Origin: SIG440 sp045586925
Lineage (GTDB): Bacteria; Bacillota; Clostridia; Monoglobales; Monoglobaceae
Length of the DNA: 64,000 nt
NCBI GenBank assembly: GCA_045586925.1
Contig: JAZNBG010000036.1
Span: 1 to 64,000 of the forward strand
Reading direction: 5' to 3'
Shown here: positions 27,982 through 37,252 of the stretch, piece by piece
How positions within the stretch are numbered: the first letter of the stretch is position 1
Layout of the letters: each line of letters begins with the position of its first letter
Translations under genes and position numbers: made by a program
Notes under the pieces: model-generated
Seen by the model: only the letters and a program-made list of their open reading frames with translations
What the model was told of the DNA's origin: nothing
Database searches by the model: none

Positions 27982-29490
27982 ATGAGTAAAATCAAGATAG
28001 GCTGGGCGGAAGAAAGCCTTGTGCCGCAAAAAAAGGTTGATCTTGAAGGCCAGTTTTTTGAAAGAATTTCAGAGTATGTTGAGTCTGATATTATGGTAAC
28101 AGCTATGGCGATAGAAGCAAACGGTGAGCAGATGATTATAGCATCTGTTGACATTGTTGCGTTTTATGACGGTCAGCTTGAATATGCAAGAGAAAAGCTT
28201 GCAAGGATTCTTGACGGATTTGACCCAATGAAGCTTATTGTTGGCGCAACACATACGCATACATCGCTTAGAATAGGCGAACATCCATCACGAAAGAATA
28301 TAAAGACAGGTAGTTCATTTGGTGAATCTGTAACTGTTTTGGAAGAATTTCTGCCTGAAGGTAAGAATTATAATGCTTTTGTAACTCCTGATGAAGATGT
28401 TCTGACACCTGATGAAGCTCTTGAGTTGGTGACGGACAAGATTGCACTTGCGGCAAAAAAGGCGTGGGAGAACCGCAGCGAGGCTCTTTATGCCAATGAG
28501 TTCGGACGTGCAGCAGTTGGAATGAACCGCAGAGTTTGCTATGATGACGGTTCTGCTCAGATGTGGGGCGATACCAATACAGCGAATTTTGTATCCCTTG
28601 AGGGTGGCAATGATTCGGGCATCGAGCTTATATATACGTTTGATACAACCAAAAAGCTTACAGGTATTGTTGCAAACATTGCCTGCCCTGCGCAAATATT
28701 AGAACAGAGAAGCTTTATTTCTGCCGATTTCTGGGGCAGAACAAAAGCAAATCTGCGTGAAAAGTTTGGTGACGATATATATCTCCTTGCCCTTTGCGGA
28801 GCAGGCGGCGACCAGTGCCCAAGAGATTTGGTAAGATGGGTAAATCCTGAAACTCCGATTGATGACCCGAATGTTCATCGTCCTAATCTTATAGAGCATA
28901 AGGCTGACCCGTCAATGTACGATATAAGCGGATGTAATAAGGTTGGCAAGAGAATTTCCAACGAGATTATTTCTGTTTATGAGGAAATTACAGAGTATAA
29001 GAGTGAAGCTGAATTTATACATAAGGTAATTGAGCTTGACGTTCCATTGCGTAAGGCAACAATGACAGAATATAACAATGCAGTTCGTGAACTTGAATAC
29101 TATATTGAAAAAAATAAGGACAGAGAGTTCAACTTTGAAGACAATGCAAGAATGCACGTTCATGCGGGACTTATTGCAAGATACCGTGCCCAGCAGCACA
29201 TAGAGGTTGTTCCGATTGAGTATCATGTTGTAAGATTCGGTGATATTGCATTTGCGACAAATCCCTACGAGTTATTCCTGGATTACGCAAATATAATCAA
29301 AGCAAGAAGCTATGCAAAGCAGACCTTTATTGTTCAGCTTTGTTGCGGTTGTCATGGCTATCTGCCAACCGAAAAGGCTGAAAAGGGCGGACATTACAGT
29401 GCTTATATTTCAAGCGGTGATACAGGTCACGAGGGCGGAAATCTGTTTGTAAGAGAAACGATTACAGAGATAAATGAAATGTTTAAATAA
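27982..29490 (+). CDS. Neutral/alkaline ceramidase-like N-terminal domain protein
   Basis: The 502-residue protein starts at ATG 27982 behind AAGAGGAGG. The N-terminal half matches the pattern of the neutral ceramidase N-terminal domain: 'IGWAEESLVPQ' at the start, 'SVDIVAFYD' and 'GATHTHTSL' with potential zinc-binding His residues, then 'LCGAGGDQCPRD'. Bacterial relatives without the C-terminal domain occur in sugar-use operons and have poorly defined activity. No signal peptide is present, so it is cytosolic, unlike secreted ceramidases. Function as an amidase or hydrolase on a glycan-derived substrate is inference. Confidence 0.7.
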   Translation: MSKIKIGWAEESLVPQKKVDLEGQFFERISEYVESDIMVTAMAIEANGEQMIIASVDIVAFYDGQLEYAREKLARILDGFDPMKLIVGATHTHTSLRIGEHPSRKNIKTGSSFGESVTVLEEFLPEGKNYNAFVTPDEDVLTPDEALELVTDKIALAAKKAWENRSEALYANEFGRAAVGMNRRVCYDDGSAQMWGDTNTANFVSLEGGNDSGIELIYTFDTTKKLTGIVANIACPAQILEQRSFISADFWGRTKANLREKFGDDIYLLALCGAGGDQCPRDLVRWVNPETPIDDPNVHRPNLIEHKADPSMYDISGCNKVGKRISNEIISVYEEITEYKSEAEFIHKVIELDVPLRKATMTEYNNAVRELEYYIEKNKDREFNFEDNARMHVHAGLIARYRAQQHIEVVPIEYHVVRFGDIAFATNPYELFLDYANIIKARSYAKQTFIVQLCCGCHGYLPTEKAEKGGHYSAYISSGDTGHEGGNLFVRETITEINEMFK

Positions 29491-29543
29491 CAAAAGTTTA
29501 TAAAAGTAGGAAGTATCAAAGCTTAATCGAAATATGGAGTGAG

Positions 29544-30173
29544 ATGAGGTGCTTTATTTGCGTGAATAAAGAGATGAAAAACTATATGTTAATTATTTTG
29601 GGAAGTATATTATATGCTTTTTCGACGGTGCTTTATATATTTCCGCATTCCTTGCTTTTAGGTGGAACAAGCGGAATATCCGTAATACTAAACATGTATA
29701 TAAGATTCTCTCCCGGGAATATTTTAATGACAATTAATTTTATTTTGCTGATAACAGCATTTATTGTTCTGGGAAAGGAGATGGCGCTAAAGACCTTTGT
29801 AGGGTCAACGTTGACAACTGTTTTTATTGGACTCTTTGAAAAATTGATACCTGCAAACTGGCAGATGATTTCTAACATTTATGTATCAGCGGTTGTTGGT
29901 GCAATAATTATTGCCGTTGCAAGCGGAATTATGTTTTTTGTAAAATCAAGCTCTGGAGGAACGGATATTGTTGCTTTGATTGTAAAAAAATACTCAGGAA
30001 TAAATATTGGCAGGGCTTTACTGATAACGGATATTCTGATTGTTGTAGTTGGGGGATTTTTATCAGGGTACATAATCTTAATAGGTTCTTTTGCAGGACT
30101 TCTGATAAAGACTTTTGGAATAGATTATGTAATAAGAATAATTTCAAGCTTCAAGGAAAGAAAGGGTGAGTGA
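29544..30173 (+). CDS. YitT-like integral membrane protein
   Basis: About 200 residues with five to six hydrophobic segments. 'GGTSGISVIL', 'KSSSGGTDIVALIV' and 'GINIGRALLITDILIV' match the YitT/DUF161 group of membrane proteins of unknown function. The start is unclear: ATG 29544, GTG 29562 or ATG 29574 are all in frame; GTG 29562 is best spaced behind GATGAGG. It overlaps the start region of the following dipeptidase gene, so the two are translationally coupled. Confidence 0.75.
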   Translation: MRCFICVNKEMKNYMLIILGSILYAFSTVLYIFPHSLLLGGTSGISVILNMYIRFSPGNILMTINFILLITAFIVLGKEMALKTFVGSTLTTVFIGLFEKLIPANWQMISNIYVSAVVGAIIIAVASGIMFFVKSSSGGTDIVALIVKKYSGINIGRALLITDILIVVVGGFLSGYIILIGSFAGLLIKTFGIDYVIRIISSFKERKGE

Positions 30174-30174
30174 G

Positions 30175-31545
30175 ATGCTTTCGTGTGACACAATAGCTGT
30201 CAGTTCGGTTTTTTCAAAATACAAGCAGAATATTCTTGCAAAAAACAGTGACAGACCTACGGGTGAACCGCAGCCGCTTTGTTTTTATAAAGGCGGAGAA
30301 TATCAGGATGGAGAAATGTTGCAAACAACACATCTGGTTATACCTCAGGTAAGAAAAACCTATTCCGTAGTTGGTTCAAGACCATACTGGATATGGGGAT
30401 TTGAGATGGGGTACAACGAAAAAGGATTGATTATCGGCAACGAAGCGGAAGGGTCAAGACTTGATCCGGACAGTGAGGATGGAATGCTCGGTATGGATAT
30501 GCTGAGACTTGCTTTGGAGCGTGCAGCGAGTGCCAGAGAGGCTATTGACGTTATTACAGGATTATTGACAAAATATGGACAAAAAGCACAGGCGAGTATG
30601 TTGACGGCTAGAACTTATGAAAATACATTTATTATTGTTGATAAGACAGAATGCTGGGTAATGGAAACTGCCGGTCGTGAATGGGTCGCAAAGCAGATAA
30701 AAACAATGCAGGGTATATCAAATTGTTATTCTATTGGCACAGAAATAGATTGCGGCTCTCCAAATGCAGAAAGTGTTGCAAGGAAAAACAGATGGCTTTC
30801 GCCTGATGAGCCTTTTGATTTTGCCAAGGCGTATAGTGGAAGAGAAGTGCGGCAGCCGTTGGGCGTTCAGAGATTCAGACGATTGAATAAGTTGTTGCAG
30901 GACAAGGAATTACATGACTTTGATTCCTTGTCTGAAATTATGCGAGACCATTACGAGGATGAATTAATTTCACCTAGATTTGGTGCAAGCTGTGGTACTT
31001 TTTTAAGTATATGTATGCATATGCGTGATTGGGGTGAAAGTGAAACTACAGCTTCTCTTTTAGCGAGATACGATGAGAAAATAGGTATAATTGCACGGTA
31101 TGCTCCGGCTCAGCCATGCCTTTCGGCTTATATACCTGTTTATATGTGCGGAGACCTTCCGGAAAAAATGCAGAAAGCAGAAAGAAAATATGACGACAAC
31201 TCGCTTTGGTGGCAGATGAAAAAGCTGAGTCTGCTGGTTGCTGTTGACGAAGAAACTTTTGCAGACAGGATAAAGGCTGAACTTAATAAGCTTGAAATGC
31301 TTTTCAAAGAGAAAGCTGATGCTGCAGAAAAAAAGGCACAGATAATGATAGGAAACAACGATGATGTTTCTGCGGGAATAATTTTATCGGAATTGACTCG
31401 TGAATGTACGGAACTTTTGTTTGAGTATGCAAAAAAAGAAAATGAAAAGCTGTGGAAACAAGTAGAAGAAAAAGGCGGCTTTTACGGAAGACAAAAAGAG
31501 GTTATTGAACAGTATGCGGAATATTCACATATACAATGGTTTTAA
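30175..31545 (+). CDS. C69-family dipeptidase-like N-terminal nucleophile hydrolase
   Basis: The chosen ATG at 30175 puts the presumed nucleophile Cys at residue 4 ('MLSCDTIAV'). An in-frame GTG at 30166 is the alternative. 'KNSDRPTGEP', 'RPYWIWGFEMGYNEKGL', 'GNEAEG' and 'FIIVDKTECWVMETAGREW' follow the C69/acid ceramidase-like Ntn-hydrolase pattern. The total length (456 aa) is normal for C69 peptidases. These enzymes cleave dipeptides or other amides. Its place beside a ceramidase-like gene and an M20 remnant suggests that the glycan operon also handles amide-linked material. It starts within the stop region of the YitT-like gene. Confidence 0.78.
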   Translation: MLSCDTIAVSSVFSKYKQNILAKNSDRPTGEPQPLCFYKGGEYQDGEMLQTTHLVIPQVRKTYSVVGSRPYWIWGFEMGYNEKGLIIGNEAEGSRLDPDSEDGMLGMDMLRLALERAASAREAIDVITGLLTKYGQKAQASMLTARTYENTFIIVDKTECWVMETAGREWVAKQIKTMQGISNCYSIGTEIDCGSPNAESVARKNRWLSPDEPFDFAKAYSGREVRQPLGVQRFRRLNKLLQDKELHDFDSLSEIMRDHYEDELISPRFGASCGTFLSICMHMRDWGESETTASLLARYDEKIGIIARYAPAQPCLSAYIPVYMCGDLPEKMQKAERKYDDNSLWWQMKKLSLLVAVDEETFADRIKAELNKLEMLFKEKADAAEKKAQIMIGNNDDVSAGIILSELTRECTELLFEYAKKENEKLWKQVEEKGGFYGRQKEVIEQYAEYSHIQWF

Positions 31546-31644
31546 AGGGTTAAAATTATTTTATAATGATTAGTAGCTGAGACAAATTTATTATTTAACG
31601 ATAATAAAAAATAATAAGATTATAGAAAAGAGAGGGAAATTAAT

Positions 31645-32994
31645 ATGTCAAAGACAGCGTTTGTAGGATTTGGTGAAGTAAATACACCGATAGATATTAT
31701 AATTAAAAAGTGTGAGAATGCAGCAAAAGCGTTGGAAAATGAAGGATTAGAACTTGTTAAGGTTTATCCCGTTACCGATGATTACGAAGAAAAAGATATT
31801 AAGAAGGCTGTTGATGCTCTTAAAGAACAGGATTTTGACAGTCTTGTGATTTGTATCGCAGGATGGATACCTACTCATGCTGTAGTGAAGATTACAGAGT
31901 ATTATCGTGATAAACCTATGGTTTTGTGGGGTCTTTGCGGTTGGATGGAAGAAGGAAGACTGGTTACGACGGCTGATCAGGCAGGAACAACTGCAATACG
32001 CAAGACGTTCTATGATCTTGGCTATACATTTAAGTACATATACGATATTATTGGTTTACCATCAAATGCTAAAAAGGTTGCTCAGTATGCCATTGCGGCG
32101 TCTGCTGTGGCAAAGTTGCGTCACGCAAGGGCAGGTATGGCAGGCTATCGGGATATGAACCTTTACGGAACTCAGGCAGACGGGCCATCACTCAAAAGAG
32201 TTATAGGTCCCGAAATTGAAACCTTTGAAATGCTTGAAATGGAGCAAAGATACCAAAAGATTACTGATGCCGAAAAGCAGGAGGTAATTGACAAGTGTAT
32301 TTCAAAATGGAAGTTCCTGAAGGAAGCAAAGCGAGAAGGCCTTGAAAAGGCGGCAGGATATTACCTTGCTGTAAAATCAATCTGTGATGAGCGTGGCTAT
32401 GACGCAATATCCTTAAAGGATGTTGACGGAATGAAAAAGCTTCTTGGTTTCCCTCCTGCACCAATTTTCATGCTTCTTGCAGATGAAGCGGGACTCGCAA
32501 CCATTCCTGAAAACGATAGCCTTGGCAGCATAACACAGCTTATGGTGAAGTACTTGACGGGACAGTGCGCAATGTATCTTGAATTTTATGAATTCTTTAC
32601 AAACAGCGTTCTTGCAGGCGTTCCCGATTATGTTCCTGCAGAGGTTGTTGACGGCGATGTTATGGTTATGCCTGCGACATTCGGTGAGCTTTCAGAGGGC
32701 ATCCTCAATGTCAGCAAGGTGAAGCCCGGTGAGGTTACAATGTGCCGTTTAACCTGTATTGACGGTGAATATTATATGCATATGGTAAAGGGCAACGGGA
32801 AAACACCGATGAAGTGGGAAGAAGCCGGCTGGACTCAGCCTGCGCCGCAGCTTCCGGGTCTTGAAATTGAACTTGATAATGTGCCTGAATTTGCAGAGAA
32901 CGTAATGTGTCAGCATTATATTATTTCTTACGGCGACAATACAGCTCTTATTGAAAATCTTTGCGATATTCTGGGAATTGAAATTATTGGATAA
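31645..32994 (+). CDS. L-fucose/L-arabinose isomerase-fold protein
   Basis: The 449-residue protein starts at ATG 31645 behind GAGAGGG. It follows the pattern of the fucose/arabinose isomerase family: N-terminal alpha/beta domains ('LVICIAGWIPTHAVVKI', 'VLWGLCGW') and a C-terminal beta domain ('EVTMCRLTCIDGEYYMHMV'). Acidic metal-ligand candidates are in 'EFYEFFTNS'. The family interconverts aldoses and ketoses, but many members in glycan operons are uncharacterised. It precedes an MFS transporter by nine bases and a GH38 gene, so it probably acts on a monosaccharide or derivative released by this operon. Confidence 0.75.
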   Translation: MSKTAFVGFGEVNTPIDIIIKKCENAAKALENEGLELVKVYPVTDDYEEKDIKKAVDALKEQDFDSLVICIAGWIPTHAVVKITEYYRDKPMVLWGLCGWMEEGRLVTTADQAGTTAIRKTFYDLGYTFKYIYDIIGLPSNAKKVAQYAIAASAVAKLRHARAGMAGYRDMNLYGTQADGPSLKRVIGPEIETFEMLEMEQRYQKITDAEKQEVIDKCISKWKFLKEAKREGLEKAAGYYLAVKSICDERGYDAISLKDVDGMKKLLGFPPAPIFMLLADEAGLATIPENDSLGSITQLMVKYLTGQCAMYLEFYEFFTNSVLAGVPDYVPAEVVDGDVMVMPATFGELSEGILNVSKVKPGEVTMCRLTCIDGEYYMHMVKGNGKTPMKWEEAGWTQPAPQLPGLEIELDNVPEFAENVMCQHYIISYGDNTALIENLCDILGIEIIG

Positions 32995-33003
32995 TATAGG
33001 AAG

Positions 33004-34245
33004 ATGAAAAATAAATACTTGGAAGATAATAAATTAAGTGCGGTATTGTTTGGCACAGTGTTTTTACTTTATACCATAGTATATATGACCAAGACGATGT
33101 TTTCTGCTGCCATGGCATCAATTGTTGAGGTTGGGATTATGTCAAAGTCTCAGGTGGGAGCAATAAATGCAGGTTTCTGGGCTGTTTATGCTGTTGGTCA
33201 GATTGTCGGTGGATTTGCGGTGGATAAGTATTCACCTGCGAAGCTGATAATCGTTGGACTTGTGGGCGGTGTGGCAGCCAATATGGTCATATATTTCAAT
33301 CAGAGTTACAATGTAATATTGATTGCATGGTGCTTGAATGCGGCGTTTCAGTTTGCCATATGGCCGGGAGTTTTTAAAATATTATCCACGCAGGTTGCGC
33401 CTGAGTTCAGGCCTGTGGCAGTATTCTGGATACTTTTTGCAACAAGTGTCGGAGAAATAATCAGTATGTTTGTTGCTTCGGTTGTTTCAAATTGGAAATA
33501 TAATTTTATTATTTGTGCACTTGGCTTAATGATAGTAATCTTTTTATGGGTTGTTATCTACACAAAGCTTAAAGGTTATATGACAGGAAGTGAGGAGGCA
33601 CAAACAAATAATAAGATTTACGTATCAAAGTGGAATATGGGAGCAGTTGTAAGTGTTTCAGGGCTACCGATTCTTATGATAGTGAGTCTGTTGGTTACAA
33701 TGGTCTTTAATAGCATAAAAATGCTTACACCGGTTATGCTTATGGAATCATATGATGCTATGCCTGCGGCTATTGCAACGAGACTGAGCATGATAATGGT
33801 TGTTTTTACTATGCTTGGTATGTTTTGTGCAAAGTTTGTAAGAAGCAGAATAACACAGCATGAATTAAAGGCGGCTGCGTTATTGCTGTCGTGTGGTATA
33901 CCGACTATGGCACTTGTGAGTATGGTAGGAAAAATACCGTATATTGCTGTTTTGGGCTTTCTTATTGTTACCATTGTTTCTTTGCAAAGCGTTTACCCGT
34001 TCACCAATACATTTGTTTCGAGACGGTTTGTTTTCTGCGGAAGAACGGGGACTGTGGCAGGCTTGCTGAATGCAATGGGAAGCATGGGGAATATTTGTGC
34101 ATCGTATTTGTTTCCAAAATTTTCAGAATTTATGTCATGGAAGATAATAGTGATAATTTGGTGTTCAATGAGTATTTTGGCAATAGTACTTTCACTGTCT
34201 ATAACAAGGAAGTGGACATCGTTCATAAAAAAAGAACAACTTTGA
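33004..34245 (+). CDS. Major facilitator superfamily transporter
   Basis: The 413-residue membrane protein starts at ATG 33004 behind AGGAAG, nine bases after the isomerase-like gene. About twelve hydrophobic segments are visible, with a central hydrophilic loop around residues 190-205. The N-terminal part ('VGAINAGFWAVYAVGQIVGG' then 'VDKYSP') recalls the GlpT/UhpT-like organophosphate antiporter branch, but the substrate is not certain. It is the only evident sugar importer in this operon, so it may import the glycan fragment, or a sugar phosphate or anion, that the cytosolic hydrolases act on. Confidence 0.85.
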   Translation: MKNKYLEDNKLSAVLFGTVFLLYTIVYMTKTMFSAAMASIVEVGIMSKSQVGAINAGFWAVYAVGQIVGGFAVDKYSPAKLIIVGLVGGVAANMVIYFNQSYNVILIAWCLNAAFQFAIWPGVFKILSTQVAPEFRPVAVFWILFATSVGEIISMFVASVVSNWKYNFIICALGLMIVIFLWVVIYTKLKGYMTGSEEAQTNNKIYVSKWNMGAVVSVSGLPILMIVSLLVTMVFNSIKMLTPVMLMESYDAMPAAIATRLSMIMVVFTMLGMFCAKFVRSRITQHELKAAALLLSCGIPTMALVSMVGKIPYIAVLGFLIVTIVSLQSVYPFTNTFVSRRFVFCGRTGTVAGLLNAMGSMGNICASYLFPKFSEFMSWKIIVIIWCSMSILAIVLSLSITRKWTSFIKKEQL

Positions 34246-34516
34246 AAAAAGTTTTAAATGATGGTAATTATAATTGTCAAGATAAATTTGGCAAAGCGTG
34301 GCATTGTGAAGAATGTTCAGCTCGTTCATTTGGGATGAAAAGAAATATAAGCAAGTAGTAACTTTATTAAGGATTAAAAAGACATTATGTTTTGAAAGTA
34401 AAGATTTTTACCAATTTTCTAAATTTTGGGTGATGAGTGAAAAAATTGGATAAAAATAGGAGAGAAAGGCTAGTTACAAAACAACTGTTATCAAGCTAAT
34501 ATAAGGAGGAAAAATC

Positions 34517-35260
34517 GTGAAAAAAGCACATATAGTAACACATACCCATTGGGACAGAGAATGGAGATATCCCATCTGGGAAAATAGGCAGTATCTCATT
34601 GATATGATTGATGAATTGCTGGAAATTCTTGATACACAACCTGAATATTCCTGCTTTTTGATGGACGGACAATCTGTGATTATTGAAGATTATCTTGAAT
34701 TAAAACCCGAAAACAGAGAAAAAGTGGAGGGTTATATCAAGTCAGGTAAAATAGATGTTGGACCGTGGTATACACTTCCTGATTTGTATCCTGTTTGCGG
34801 CGAGAGCTTGGTAAGAAATCTGCTGAAAGGCGACAGACTTTCAAAAAAGCTGGGCAGAAGACTGAATGTTGCTCACGAATCTTTCGGTTGGGGACAGACA
34901 GCACAGTTCCCGCAGATATACAAGGGTTTTGGACTTGATTTTGTTGTGGTTGCAAAGAATGTTTCAAAGGACAGATGCCCCAATTGTGAATTTTTGTGGG
35001 AAGCTCCTGACGGAACCAAGGTTTTTGCAACACGCCTTGGTGAACACGCAAGAGCAAACTTCTTTATGAATGCTTTTCTTGCAATTACCACCGATAAGGA
35101 CTATAACAGCAATGAATATTTTATGAAAACCGGCAGAGACGGTCAGATATACCACGAGGCTGATTCAAAAGGCTATTGGGAGGACTATTTTGTTGTTCAG
35201 GACAAAGGTAAGATTCACGAAAATCGCCTGAAAGAAGCAGTTGAGCTTGCGTGGAAATAA
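34517..35260 (+). CDS. GH38 alpha-mannosidase, N-terminal fragment ending at a premature TAA
   Basis: The start is ATG 34517 (in 'ATCGTGAAAAAAGC' the GTG/AAA context leaves GTG 34517 as the codon used) behind AAGGAGGAAA. The first 247 residues carry the GH38 signature 'THTHWDREWRYP' with zinc-ligand His/Asp residues. The region normally holding the nucleophile reads 'HESFGWGQTAQFPQIY', with Glu where many GH38 enzymes have Asp. A TAA at 35258-35260 ends the frame, but the same frame goes on to 37252. An AAA-to-TAA change would explain the stop. I treat this and the next entry as one gene, broken or misread. Confidence 0.8.
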   Translation: MKKAHIVTHTHWDREWRYPIWENRQYLIDMIDELLEILDTQPEYSCFLMDGQSVIIEDYLELKPENREKVEGYIKSGKIDVGPWYTLPDLYPVCGESLVRNLLKGDRLSKKLGRRLNVAHESFGWGQTAQFPQIYKGFGLDFVVVAKNVSKDRCPNCEFLWEAPDGTKVFATRLGEHARANFFMNAFLAITTDKDYNSNEYFMKTGRDGQIYHEADSKGYWEDYFVVQDKGKIHENRLKEAVELAWK

Positions 35261-37252
35261 ATGGATGATACCGTGCTCCCTGAAAACCGTATTCTGATGA
35301 ACGGTTCGGATTCCTCAACGGCTCAGCCCCAGCTTGTGGAAATAATCAAAAAGGCACAGGAGCTTTTCCCTAACCTTGAACTGAAGCTGTCAACTCTGGA
35401 AGAATATGTTGAGGACTTCAAAAAGGCGGTTGATGAGAGCAAACTGAGAACAATCAAGGGCGAGCTTCGTGACGGTCCTGCGTATAAGTGCAGTGCAAAT
35501 GCCCTTGCCACAAGACCCAATATAAAAATTCTCAATAAGAAGGTTGAAAATTCAATTTTCAAAACTGCAGAACCACTTTCGGTAATGTCGGGTAAATATA
35601 ACGGAGCTTTTCTTGACAAGGCGGTGGATTATCTGTTGCTTTCGCACCCCCACGACAGCATAAACGGAGTTACTCAGGACAAAACTGTGGAGGATACAAT
35701 GTACCGTCTGAATCAGGCACTTGAAATTGCCGAAACGGTTTCAAATACAGCCTGCAAGAATATTGTGAAGAATATTGATTTCTCAAAGTATGCTGATGAG
35801 GATATGATTCTTGTGCTGTTCAACACATTGCCGTACAAGAGATGTGAAACCGTGAAGTTGTACATAGATTTTCCGCAGGATATGAATGTCTGGGAATTTG
35901 AGCTTTATGATGGCGACAAAAAGCTGAACAAGCAGGTTATTTCACGAAAAGAAGTGGTAACACCTGTGTCGAATCTTCACACCCGTCCCCTGCCTTATGA
36001 GGTGGACAGATTTGAGGTTATTGTTGAAACGGGCGAAATTCCTGCAATGGGTTATAAGACGATTAAAGCGGTGAAAACAAAAGATCTGAACCGTAAAACC
36101 GTTTTCTGGCACGATATGCGGAAGTATTCGGGCAAGGAGCTTATAACAGGTCTGAATACAATGGAAAATGACTTTGTTAAGGCTACTGTTGAAAATAACG
36201 GAACTGTTACCATAACAGACAAGGCAACGGGCAGGGTATATAGCAACCTCAACTACTTTGAGGAAACGGGCGATCAGGGTGATTACTGGATTTATTATCC
36301 TCCCTATCATAACAAGACATATAATTCTCTTGGTTCAAATGCTGAAATCTGGTACGAGGAAAACGGCGAGCTTTCTGCAACAATCGGTGCAAAAATAAAA
36401 ATGAATGTACCAAGTTTTGCCATTATCAACAAAAATATGGTTCAGGGCGAAAGCAAAAGAAGCGATGAGCTTACGGAACTGGAAATTGTTGTGCACTATA
36501 CTCTGAAAAAGAACTCAAAATCATTGGAAGTTAAAACAGAGATTAATAATACGGCAAAAGACCACAGAATGAGGGTTGTATTTGACACAGGTGTAAAGAC
36601 GGATATTGCTGAAAGTGCAGGACATTTTTATATCGACAAAAGAAGCACAATTCCTCAGGGCGATTTATATTATCCCGAAATGCAGACACTTCCCAAGGGC
36701 TATTTTACGATGCTTAGAAATAATGAAGACGGATTCTCGATGATTGATAACTGCACCTGTGAATATGAAGCGAACAAGGACGGACGTCTTTTTATTACGT
36801 TGTTCAGAGGCGTGAGAAATGTTATATGCACAGAATTTAGAAGTGCAGGTGTGTTCCCTCACGAAGACGGTGGACAGTCGCTTGGCATGCTGACCTTTGA
36901 ATACTTGCTTTGTCCTTTTGCAAATGCAGAAACAGTAATGCAGGCGGAAAGACTTTCTGCACCCGTAAAGTGTGTTCAGACGTCAAAGGGTGACGGAAAT
37001 AATGCTGACAGCAATTCAATACTCACCATTCCTGAAGAACTTGTTCTAACAGCATTTAAAAAGGCAGAAGATTCTGAAAAATATATAATCCGTGTATACA
37101 ATCCTACGGAGTCTGTGGTATGCGGTGAAATAAAGTATCAGCACAAAAAGGCAAGAATTGTTAATTTGAATGAAGATTATGCCGAGGATGTTGATTTGAC
37201 GAAACTTGTGGTTGAACCGCATAAAATAATTACAATAGAGGTAGAAAATTGA
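35261..37252 (+). CDS. GH38 alpha-mannosidase, middle and C-terminal fragment
   Basis: This is the in-frame continuation of the N-terminal GH38 piece. The ATG directly after the stop has no ribosome binding site of its own. Residues 1-30 'PENRILMNGSDSS' and 'HPHDSINGVTQDKTVEDTM' match the GH38 middle domain, with the HDS metal/substrate motif. The remainder is the C-terminal beta-sandwich domains ('DFVKATVENNGTVTITDKATG'). Together the pieces give about 911 residues, a normal GH38 length. The reaction is hydrolysis of terminal alpha-mannosides in the cytosol, feeding the phosphomannose isomerase/ROK kinase at 39547. The last bases overlap the start of the HAD phosphatase gene. Confidence 0.8.
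   Translation: MDDTVLPENRILMNGSDSSTAQPQLVEIIKKAQELFPNLELKLSTLEEYVEDFKKAVDESKLRTIKGELRDGPAYKCSANALATRPNIKILNKKVENSIFKTAEPLSVMSGKYNGAFLDKAVDYLLLSHPHDSINGVTQDKTVEDTMYRLNQALEIAETVSNTACKNIVKNIDFSKYADEDMILVLFNTLPYKRCETVKLYIDFPQDMNVWEFELYDGDKKLNKQVISRKEVVTPVSNLHTRPLPYEVDRFEVIVETGEIPAMGYKTIKAVKTKDLNRKTVFWHDMRKYSGKELITGLNTMENDFVKATVENNGTVTITDKATGRVYSNLNYFEETGDQGDYWIYYPPYHNKTYNSLGSNAEIWYEENGELSATIGAKIKMNVPSFAIINKNMVQGESKRSDELTELEIVVHYTLKKNSKSLEVKTEINNTAKDHRMRVVFDTGVKTDIAESAGHFYIDKRSTIPQGDLYYPEMQTLPKGYFTMLRNNEDGFSMIDNCTCEYEANKDGRLFITLFRGVRNVICTEFRSAGVFPHEDGGQSLGMLTFEYLLCPFANAETVMQAERLSAPVKCVQTSKGDGNNADSNSILTIPEELVLTAFKKAEDSEKYIIRVYNPTESVVCGEIKYQHKKARIVNLNEDYAEDVDLTKLVVEPHKIITIEVEN

Noticed and set aside
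33891..34358. 155-codon frame overlapping the end of the MFS gene
   Set aside because: Overlaps the membrane protein gene out of frame for most of its length and has no start signal.
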